Source: Pedobacter endophyticus
GTDB taxonomy: Bacteria; Bacteroidota; Bacteroidia; Sphingobacteriales; Sphingobacteriaceae
NCBI RefSeq assembly: GCF_015679185.1
Contig: NZ_CP064939.1
Span: forward strand, 2,852,001-2,916,000
Direction: 5' to 3'
Length of the DNA: 64,000 nucleotides
Part shown: positions 9,012-15,245 of the stretch, one piece after another
Layout of the letters: every line of letters begins with the position of its first letter
How positions within the stretch are numbered: position 1 is the first letter of the stretch
Program-made: the position numbers and the translations under genes
Notes under the pieces: generated by a model
What the model saw: the letters and a program-made list of their open reading frames with translations, nothing else
What the model was told of the DNA's origin: nothing
Database searches by the model: none

Positions 9012-9738
9012 GTTGTTGTCATTCTGAGTTTTAATTATTGCATAAAATCAATATGAATGAGGTTTTTTAAAGCGGTCGTCATTTCCCCAAAGGGGCTACT
9101 TTGTAGCGAGGCACGAAGCGATCTATTCTGCAATAAAGTCGCTAATGAGATTGCTTCAATCGATGAAAAATCGATTTCGCAATGACGAAAACGTCAATGG
9201 TAGCGAAGCGAAGAATCCCTGACCGGAAGGGCAGGTGTTTCCTATTGTCGCTGAACGCTGCACAACCCACCCACTTATCGGTTGCAGATTTACTTCGTAG
9301 CTGCTTCGCGGTCTTCACTGCCTGCCCGTCCCAATGCTATTAAGTTAAGGATAAAACAAAAAATATTGTCACCCTGAGCGGAGTCGAAGGGCGATGTTTA
9401 TTTGTTTTTTCCTACAGAAAAGGTCTTCGACTGAGTTTATCTTGAGCGAAGTCGAAAGGCTCAGATCCGATAGCTATCGGATGACACCCGCCGGGTTAAA
9501 CTAAATGACATTAGGCGGGCGTTCAGAATGTCATTTAGTTAAGGAAAAAACAAAAACATTGTCACCCTGAGCGGAGTCGAAGGGCTATGTTTATTTGTTT
9601 TTTCCTACAGAAAAGGTCTTCGACTCCGCTCAGACTGACATCCGCCGGGTTTAACTAAATGACATTAGGCGGGCGTTCAAAATGACAGCATCGTTTCATT
9701 GCCGTCTGGCTTCAGCCGACGGCCCAAAGACAAAAACA
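9012..9738. repeat. Repeat-filled spacer with a 193-bp direct duplication
   Basis: No gene. At 9080-9190 there is GTCATTTCC...GCAATGACG dispersed-repeat sequence. The phrase GTCACCCTGAGCGGAGTCGA occurs at 9368 and again at 9561, each followed by the same ~75-bp TTATTTG...AAGGTCTTCGACT segment and by a CCGCCGGGTT...GGCGGGCGTTC segment; copy 2 lacks about 36 bp between the two parts. In copy 2, CTGAGCGGAGTCGAAG (9567-9582) pairs perfectly with CTTCGACTCCGCTCAG (9619-9634). A palindrome CCGATAGCTATCGG lies near 9467-9480, and GCCGTC/GACGGC near 9702-9723. Confidence 0.8.
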
Positions 9739-9766
9739 AAAAAGGCGATGTTTCCATCGCCTTTTT
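9739..9766 (-). terminator. Rho-independent terminator after carB (usable in both directions)
   Basis: AAAAAGGCGATG (9739-9750) and CATCGCCTTTTT (9755-9766) form a perfect 12-bp stem with a TTTC loop, 9 bp beyond the carB stop codon. Confidence 0.9.
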
Positions 9767-9775
9767 GCTGTTATT

Positions 9776-12613
9776 TTATTTGCTCAAATACATTGATTTA
9801 TCTTTGTAAAGCTTTCTAAAGTAAGGATCTTCAAGATCTTTGATGAAACGAATGGCCTCACCTGTCGATTTCATTTCTGGCCCTAACTCCTTGGTCACCT
9901 CCGGGAACTTTTCGTAAGAGAACACAGGCTCCTTAATGGCATAACCTTTCAGTTTGCGCTCTATGGTAAAATCTTTCAGTTTAGCTACGCCGAGCATCAC
10001 TTTTGCAGCGATATTGATGTAAGGAACATCGTAAGCCTTAGCAATGAACGGAACAGTTCTCGAAGCTCGTGGATTGGCCTCAATTACATACACCTTTTCA
10101 TCTTTTATGGCAAACTGGATGTTTAACAATCCGCGAACATCTAATGCTTTCGCAATCTTAACCGAATATTCTTCCATCGATTTGGTTACGGTATCTGATA
10201 AGCTGAAAGTAGGCAATACCGCGAACGAATCTCCTGAGTGGATTCCGGCAGGCTCAATGTGCTCCATCATACCTACAATGTGTACATCGTCACCATCAGA
10301 AATTGAATCAGATTCAGCTTCTTCGGCCCGATCTAAAAAGTGATCGATCAATACGCGATTGCCCGGTAAATCGCCCAATAACTTCACAACCGCTTTCTCA
10401 AGGTCTTCATCGTTGATTACGATGCTCATTCCCTGTCCGCCCAATACATAACTCGGACGAACCAAAACCGGGTAACCTACTTCATTTGCAACTACAATTG
10501 CTTCTTCAGCATTTTCGGCCACACCATATTTTGGATAAGGAATATCAAGTTCTTTCAACAGGTCAGAAAAACGGCCACGATCTTCAGCAATGTCCATGTT
10601 TTCGAACGAAGTTCCGATGATTTTGATACCGTGCTCCTTAAGCTTCTCGGCCATTTTTAATGCCGTTTGTCCGCCAAGCTGTACAATTACTCCAAAGGGT
10701 TTCTCCAGTTCGATAATTTCGCGAACATGCTCCCAAAATACGGGCTCAAAGTAAAGCTTATCGGCCATGTTAAAGTCTGTAGAAACCGTTTCGGGGTTAC
10801 AGTTTACCATGATGGCTTCAAAACCAGATTCTTTGGCCGCCAGTAAGCCGTGTACACAAGAATAATCGAACTCAATACCCTGACCAATGCGGTTAGGACC
10901 CGAGCCCAGTACAATTACCTTTTTTCTGTCTGATGGTTTCGATTCATTTTCCTCATCAAAAGATGAGTAATAATAAGGCGTTTGGGCAGGGAACTCAGCT
11001 GCACAGGTGTCAACCATTTTATATACCCTGTTTATGCCTAAAGCCTTGCGGCGATCGTAAACCTCATCTTCGGTCACATTGCCCAATAACCAGGCAATTT
11101 GGATATCTGAGAATCCTTTTTGTTTAAGGGTTACGAAGAAATCTTGAGGAATGTTGTTTAGTGAATATCTCTGCAGCTCCACTTCAAGGGCAACAAGCTC
11201 TTGAATTTGGTTTAAGAACCATTTATCGATTTTGGTTACCTTACGAACTGATTCTAAAGGTACACCCATTCTCATGGCATCTTTAATTAAAAACAAACGG
11301 TTCCATGAGGCATGCTCCAAACCTTCCATTATATCTTCGATATTACGAACCTGCTTGCCGTCGGCGCCCAAACCGGCACGACCGATCTCTAAACTCTGAC
11401 AAGCTTTTTGCAATGCTTCGATAAAGGTACGACCGATAGCCATTACCTCACCAACTGATTTCATTTGCAGGCCAAGCTCTTTGTTGGCACCTTTAAATTT
11501 ATCGAAATTCCAGCGAGGAATTTTTACGATAACATAATCTAACGTAGGTTCGAAATATGCAGATGTTGTTTTTGTAATCTGGTTTTCGATTTCGTCCAGG
11601 TTGTAGCCGATAGCCAGTTTGGCCGCAATTTTTGCAATTGGGTAACCAGTGGCTTTACTTGCAAGCGCCGATGAACGCGAAACACGCGGGTTAATTTCAA
11701 TCGCGATGATTTCATCATTTGCAGGGTTAACCGAAAACTGAACGTTACAGCCGCCGGCAAAGTTACCGATGGCACGCATCATTTTAATCGCCTGGTTACG
11801 CATATCCTGGTAGCAACGATCAGATAAAGTCATGGCCGGAGCAACGGTAATCGAATCGCCGGTATGGATCCCCATTGGGTCGAAATTCTCTATTGAACAG
11901 ATGATAATTACGTTATCATTGCTGTCACGTAAAAGCTCCAACTCATATTCTTTCCATCCTAAAACAGCTTTTTCTACCAAAACCTCATGGGTTGGCGATG
12001 CTTCCAAGCCACGTTTAAGTGCTGCGTCGAATTCTTCTTTTTTATGCACGAAACCGCCGCCAGAACCTCCCAACGTGTACGATGGACGAATTACCAGCGG
12101 AAAACCAATCTCTTGCGCCGCCTCCTTGCCTTCTAAAAATGAGTTTGCAATTTTCGATTGCGCTACGCCGACACCGATATCAACCATCAACTGACGGAAT
12201 GCTTCGCGGTTTTCGGTTTTTTCAATCGCGTCAACATCTACACCAATTACCTTTACACCGTATTTTTCCCAAACGCCGCGTTCTTCGGCCTCTTTACAAA
12301 GGTTTAACGCGGTTTGACCACCCATTGTAGGCAATACTGCATCAATTTTTGGCAATTCGGCAGAGTCGATATGCTCTTGTAAAATACCTTCGATCGAATC
12401 AACAGATAACGGGCGAAGATAAACATGATCGCCAATAACCTTATCCGTCATAATCGTAGCCGGATTAGAGTTGATGATGGAAACGGTAATACCTTCTTCT
12501 TTTAAAGAAAGTGCCGCTTGTGAACCCGAATAATCAAATTCGCAGGCTTGGCCAATAACAATTGGGCCTGATCCGATAATTAATACTGAGCGAATGGAAG
12601 TGTCTTTAGGCAT
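9776..12613 (-). CDS. carB: Carbamoyl-phosphate synthase large subunit lacking the allosteric domain
   Basis: A 945-residue protein with the tandem layout of CarB: a first synthase half with G-S-G-P-I-V-I-G-Q near residues 14-22 and an ATP-grasp fold to about 400, an oligomerisation region, and a second half with G-S-G-P-N-R-I-G-Q near 570 and a second ATP-grasp fold to about 860. It makes carbamoyl phosphate from bicarbonate, ATP and glutamine-derived ammonia for pyrimidines and arginine, together with CarA (not in this window). The chain ends just after the second carboxyphosphate/carbamate unit. The ~130-residue C-terminal MGS-like domain that binds UMP, IMP and ornithine in E. coli (about 1073 residues) is absent. 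Short CarB is, as I recall, normal in Bacteroidetes. A TATCTTTG -7 box lies at 12734-12727. Confidence 0.95.
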   Translation of the reverse strand: MPKDTSIRSVLIIGSGPIVIGQACEFDYSGSQAALSLKEEGITVSIINSNPATIMTDKVIGDHVYLRPLSVDSIEGILQEHIDSAELPKIDAVLPTMGGQTALNLCKEAEERGVWEKYGVKVIGVDVDAIEKTENREAFRQLMVDIGVGVAQSKIANSFLEGKEAAQEIGFPLVIRPSYTLGGSGGGFVHKKEEFDAALKRGLEASPTHEVLVEKAVLGWKEYELELLRDSNDNVIIICSIENFDPMGIHTGDSITVAPAMTLSDRCYQDMRNQAIKMMRAIGNFAGGCNVQFSVNPANDEIIAIEINPRVSRSSALASKATGYPIAKIAAKLAIGYNLDEIENQITKTTSAYFEPTLDYVIVKIPRWNFDKFKGANKELGLQMKSVGEVMAIGRTFIEALQKACQSLEIGRAGLGADGKQVRNIEDIMEGLEHASWNRLFLIKDAMRMGVPLESVRKVTKIDKWFLNQIQELVALEVELQRYSLNNIPQDFFVTLKQKGFSDIQIAWLLGNVTEDEVYDRRKALGINRVYKMVDTCAAEFPAQTPYYYSSFDEENESKPSDRKKVIVLGSGPNRIGQGIEFDYSCVHGLLAAKESGFEAIMVNCNPETVSTDFNMADKLYFEPVFWEHVREIIELEKPFGVIVQLGGQTALKMAEKLKEHGIKIIGTSFENMDIAEDRGRFSDLLKELDIPYPKYGVAENAEEAIVVANEVGYPVLVRPSYVLGGQGMSIVINDEDLEKAVVKLLGDLPGNRVLIDHFLDRAEEAESDSISDGDDVHIVGMMEHIEPAGIHSGDSFAVLPTFSLSDTVTKSMEEYSVKIAKALDVRGLLNIQFAIKDEKVYVIEANPRASRTVPFIAKAYDVPYINIAAKVMLGVAKLKDFTIERKLKGYAIKEPVFSYEKFPEVTKELGPEMKSTGEAIRFIKDLEDPYFRKLYKDKSMYLSK

Positions 12614-12726
12614 GATAAGCTTAATACAATAATTAAAATTCTAAAGTGTTTTTACCTCTGTTGAGGTGAAGAAGCAAGGAGGTTTTTTGCTCTAAAGAAG
12701 AAAATCCCAACTGTTCTGTCGGGATG

Positions 12727-12734
12727 CAAAGATA
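12727..12734 (-). promoter_or_regulatory. carB -7 box and ~110-nt leader
   Basis: TATCTTTG on the minus strand matches TAnnTTTG, and would give a leader of about 105-110 nt before the carB ATG at 12613. No standard -33 TTG is present at 19 nt. The leader contains two short inverted repeats (ATCCCGA...TTGGGAT and ACCTC...GAGGT), with no U-tract after the second, so attenuation is not supported. Confidence 0.5.
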
Positions 12735-12772
12735 GGTTTTTAGTACGGCTTTCAGCCCAAAATTTTAAAATA

Positions 12773-12800
12773 AAAAAGAGGACTGTTAGCGTCCTCTTTT
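12773..12800 (-). terminator. Terminator after the small exported protein gene
   Basis: AAAAGAGGAC and GTCCTCTTTT form a 10-bp stem around TGTTAGC. It lies 26 bp beyond the stop codon at 12826. The A-run on the plus strand gives a U-tract on the minus strand. Confidence 0.85.
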
Positions 12801-12825
12801 CTGAAAGATTCTTAGGGTAGAAATA

Positions 12826-13143
12826 TTATTGTTGCAATTTAATTTCGCCTAAATCAGTTGTAGCGCTATCTTTAACGGCAACCTTGTCTATTATCGCATC
12901 CTTGTAAGGCGCATTGGCCTTAATCAAAACGGTATAAACACCCTCTTTTAAATTGGAGAAAGTAAAAGTACCCTGTACAAGCTGCGCTTTCAAAGTATCT
13001 GCCCCGCCAACAATCGATACAGCGCTGGCACCATCTGCGGGCGTTATCTTGCCAAACATTCCACCCGTTTTAACATTTGTAAAAGCAACAATAAAGAATG
13101 CGAGCGCTGTTAATGCGATTAAAGAAAATGTAAACCTTTTCAT
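12826..13143 (-). CDS. Small exported beta-sandwich protein (carboxypeptidase-regulatory-like domain)
   Basis: A 105-residue protein with an N-terminal hydrophobic segment (residues 5-22) that looks like a signal peptide or anchor without a lipobox Cys. One carboxypeptidase-regulatory-like beta-sandwich domain follows (about 27-102), with G-x-I-x-P-A-D-G-A near the start, then F-x-F-x-N-L-K-E-G-x-Y-T-V-L-I-K-A and V-K-D-S-A-T-T-D-L-G-E-I-x-L. The same fold begins many TonB receptors, but here it stands alone. The function is unknown; periplasmic binding or structural use is possible. Monocistronic, with its own terminator. Confidence 0.7.
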   Translation of the reverse strand: MKRFTFSLIALTALAFFIVAFTNVKTGGMFGKITPADGASAVSIVGGADTLKAQLVQGTFTFSNLKEGVYTVLIKANAPYKDAIIDKVAVKDSATTDLGEIKLQQ

Positions 13144-13445
13144 ATTGGTAGCTATTTGTATTTATTTAACCCAATAACAATAGCTGTACTAATTTGTTTG
13201 TCGTGGAAAAAGAACACTGTAGCATTTTGCAAAATTGTTTTGTCTGCATTTTTATACACGGCGTTTTGTTTCGTGCATTAAGTGGCACATGCTTAGCTGT
13301 TAATAATCGGTTAAAATAGTCGCATTATGTAACATTAATATAGTGTAAAATACACACGAAGTCATGCTTTCGTCATGAATAGTACAATCAAAAAATATTG
13401 GCAATAATGTTGTAATAAGTGGAGTGTATATGCGTTTTGTATGTA

Positions 13446-13564
13446 CTTTAGACAATGATCTAAAGCTTCCTCCGCGGATTAGTTACCCGCAATGAGGATT
13501 TCTTCATAAATAGTTTGTTTGGTTTATTATCCGGTCAGAGGAGCCCTCCTCGGCCGGATTTTTT
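13446..13564 (+). ncRNA. Structured leader or small RNA ending in a strong terminator, upstream of pnuC
   Basis: Three stems occur in order. CTTTAGA (13446-13452) pairs with TCTAAAG (13459-13465). TCCTC (13468-13472) pairs with GAGGA (13494-13498) around an inner GCGG/CCGC (13474-13477/13487-13490). A terminator runs 13529-13559: ATCCGG with CCGGAT outside, GAGGA (13538-13542) with TCCTC (13547-13551) inside, a GCCC loop, then TTTTTT. TCCTC and GAGGA occur twice each, so the arms can swap partners, the usual mark of an attenuator. No plus-strand gene lies upstream, so the terminator does not end a known transcript. A TACATTTG box (13584-13591) lies after it, so an independent small RNA with a separate pnuC promoter is the alternative. 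I do not recognise a known RNA class. 13144-13445 holds nothing I can name. Confidence 0.55.
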
Positions 13565-13583
13565 CTTTTATAGCTTTTTCCAT

Positions 13584-13591
13584 TACATTTG
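13584..13591 (+). promoter_or_regulatory. Possible pnuC -7 box
   Basis: TACATTTG, a full TAnnTTTG match, 9 bp before the pnuC ATG and 20 bp after the upstream terminator's last T. If used, transcription would start almost at the ATG, giving a nearly leaderless mRNA. The region is AT-rich, so a chance match is possible. Confidence 0.4.
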
Positions 13592-13599
13592 AAACTAAT

Positions 13600-14217
13600 A
13601 TGGTTGTGTTAAAGGCATCATTTTTCGAATTTCTTTTAGAGCAGGCACATCAAACATCGCTTTTAGAATGGGTTGCCGTTGTTGCAGGCTTCCTTTGCAT
13701 TTATCTTGCCGCCAAAGAAAGCATCTGGAACTGGCCAATCTCCATCATCAGCGTAGTGGCATACGGATTTTTATTTTTCAGGGAAGCGATGTACGGCGAC
13801 ATGACGCTGCAGATTTATTTCTTATTTACCGCATTTTACGGCTGGTACTTCTGGATCAGGAAAAAAGTTGAACACAGCAAGCCCATCAGCAGACTAAGTC
13901 CCAAACACTGGCTGTTGGTAATTATTTTCATTTTAGCACTTAGCATTTTATTGGGCTGGTTTATGGATAATTATACCAATAGCACCGTTCCGTACGCCGA
14001 CGGTTTTTGCACGTCCGTAAGCTTTGTTGCCCAATTTTTACTCACCCGAAAAATATTGGAGAACTGGTTGCTTTGGGTGTTTGTAAACATTTGTTATGTG
14101 CCCTTATTCATTTACAAAAACTTAAATCTGAGTGCGCTTTTGTACATTGTATTAATTGCAATTGCGTTTAAAGGCTATTTAGATTGGAAAAAAACCTACC
14201 GTGAACAAATCAGTTAA
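13600..14217 (+). CDS. PnuC-family vitamin-precursor transporter (nicotinamide riboside, or thiamine as PnuT)
   Basis: A 205-residue inner-membrane protein with about seven hydrophobic helices and the family's aromatic motifs (G-W-Y-F-W at about 86, E-N-W-L-L-W at about 155 and Y-I-V-L-I-A near the end). The frame is open back to 13519, but that extension would run across a rho-independent terminator stem, so I place the start at ATG 13600. PnuC proteins move nicotinamide riboside by facilitated diffusion and rely on a kinase to trap it; relatives called PnuT in Bacteroidetes are predicted to carry thiamine. The next gene is a NadR-like kinase that overlaps it by 17 nt, and a TPP-controlled receptor follows, so the sequence supports either substrate. 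Confidence 0.82.
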   Translation: MVVLKASFFEFLLEQAHQTSLLEWVAVVAGFLCIYLAAKESIWNWPISIISVVAYGFLFFREAMYGDMTLQIYFLFTAFYGWYFWIRKKVEHSKPISRLSPKHWLLVIIFILALSILLGWFMDNYTNSTVPYADGFCTSVSFVAQFLLTRKILENWLLWVFVNICYVPLFIYKNLNLSALLYIVLIAIAFKGYLDWKKTYREQIS

Positions 14218-14731
14218 AAAAATTGCCGTTGTTGGCCCCGAAAGTACAGGCAAGTCGACTATGTCTCAACTGCTGGCCAAGCATTACAAAGTAGCATGGG
14301 TGCCTGAATATGCCCGGTATTATTGCGAAAACTTAACTGCACCCTATACCCTGCAAGATGAGGTGAACATGTATTATGGTCAGGTAGCCTTAGAAGATGC
14401 AGTTCTGGCAACCAACGAAAATGATTTCATTATCTGCGATACTACGTTTGTTACGGTAAAGATCTGGAGCGATGAAATGCTTGGTGAAACCCCGCAATTG
14501 GTTTTAGATGCACTGCCCAGGCGGCCGTACGACCTCTACCTTTTAATGGATATTGACCTGCCCTGGCAGGACGACCCGCTTCGTGATTTCCCCAATCAAC
14601 GAGAATACTTTATGGAGGTTTGGCACAAGGAACTAAGCGCATTGCATGCAAACTATAAAGTAATTAGCGGCCTGGGCGACGTTCGGGTTCAAAATGCGAT
14701 TGAAGCGATTGATCAGTTTTTGGCGGATTAA
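14201..14731 (+). CDS. NadR-like P-loop nucleoside/vitamin kinase
   Basis: A 176-residue P-loop kinase with Walker A G-P-E-S-T-G-K-S-T at residues 12-20, Y-A-R-Y-Y after it, a D-T-T-F-V-T strand near 85-90, and a lid motif D-x-P-W-Q-D-D-P-L-R near 125-134. This is the ribosylnicotinamide-kinase domain of NadR without the adenylyltransferase or HTH parts. It would phosphorylate the ligand brought in by the PnuC protein: nicotinamide riboside to NMN in the best-known case, though thiamine is possible given the TPP riboswitch next door. It starts with GTG at 14201, inside the 3' end of pnuC, implying translational coupling. Confidence 0.78.
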   Translation: MNKSVKKIAVVGPESTGKSTMSQLLAKHYKVAWVPEYARYYCENLTAPYTLQDEVNMYYGQVALEDAVLATNENDFIICDTTFVTVKIWSDEMLGETPQLVLDALPRRPYDLYLLMDIDLPWQDDPLRDFPNQREYFMEVWHKELSALHANYKVISGLGDVRVQNAIEAIDQFLAD

Positions 14732-14984
14732 TTTTGCCATTTTAAAATATTTGTTAGCGCTTTATAAGCTGTCATGCTGAAGCGCGAAGCATCCCTAACC
14801 CATAAGTACTCCACTGTTTTCACCCGTGAACGCACACAAATTGGGCTGGTGCATTTTTTAAGCAGTGGCTTCTTCGCTTGCAGATTCTTCCTTCGTCAGA
14901 TGACAAAACGCCAAACTAACAGGGCCCCGTACAGGACAGCAGAAAATTTAATCATTCATTTTAACAATCCTTAACATATTTTTC
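14732..14984. other. Spacer between the kinase gene and the TPP leader
   Basis: Contains GTCATGCTGAAGCGCGAAGCATC and CTTCGTCAGATGACA, diverged copies of the dispersed GTCATCCTGAG-type repeat, arranged so that the ends are partly complementary. A 66-codon frame across it is judged spurious. No terminator with a U-tract is visible here. Confidence 0.55.
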
Positions 14985-14992
14985 TACATTTG
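14985..14992 (+). promoter_or_regulatory. -7 box of the TPP-riboswitch transcript
   Basis: TACATTTG matches TAnnTTTG and would start transcription near 14999, directly before the aptamer. This placement makes the riboswitch the 5' end of a transcript for the receptor alone, separate from pnuC and the kinase. Confidence 0.65.
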
Positions 14993-15002
14993 TCTCATCA
15001 TT

Positions 15003-15175
15003 AGGGGTGCCTTGTTTTAAATAACACAAAAACGGGCTGAGATCATACCCATTTTAAGGTGAAAGGTGTAAGGCGAAAGGTGTAAGGTAATGCGAGATGC
15101 AAAAACCTTAAACCCTAAACCTCTAAACCCTAAACCTTAAATGCACCTGATCCGGGTAATGCCGGCGTAGGGATT
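15003..15175 (+). promoter_or_regulatory. TPP (THI-box) riboswitch with a repeat-expanded P3 arm
   Basis: Both conserved halves of the TPP aptamer are present: GGGGTGCC (15004-15011) with GGCTGAGATCATACCC (15035-15050), and ACCTGATCCGGGTAATGCC (15145-15163) with GGCGTAGGGA (15164-15173). Between them, at about 15055-15142, lies a low-complexity insert. AAGGTGAAAGGTGTAAGG-type purine-rich sequence is followed by ACCTTAAACCCTAAACC-type pyrimidine-rich sequence with a ~7-nt period; the halves are complementary and should make a long P3 stem. After the aptamer, ACCCCT (15208-15213) can pair with AGGGGT (15003-15008) of P1, a possible switching helix; no U-tract terminator is seen, so translational control is more likely. 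The receptor start is 70 nt downstream. Confidence 0.93.
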
Positions 15176-15245
15176 GGAGTTATGGAAGTTTAACTGAAGT
15201 CGGGAGTACCCCTATTTCCGATGGGTTTAACTAAAAACAAAAACA

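Noticed and set aside
13330..13566. 6S RNA
   Set aside because: Considered because of the TCCTCCGCGG...GAGGA hairpin and terminator. No 5' segment complementary to the 3' part was found to close the long 6S rod, so it is not called.
13519..13599. Longer start for the PnuC protein
   Set aside because: The extension would be translated across a rho-independent terminator stem (13529-13559) and adds residues unlike the family. ATG 13600 fits better.
14774..14974. Plus-strand frame of 66 codons before the TPP leader
   Set aside because: Covers dispersed-repeat sequence; its translation begins L-K-R-E-A-S-L-T, which is the repeat GCTGAAGCGCGAAGCATC read in frame.
15110..15140. CCCTAAAC repeats resembling telomere DNA
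   Set aside because: Only a few imperfect units, lying inside the P3 arm of a bacterial TPP riboswitch and complementary to the preceding purine-rich units.
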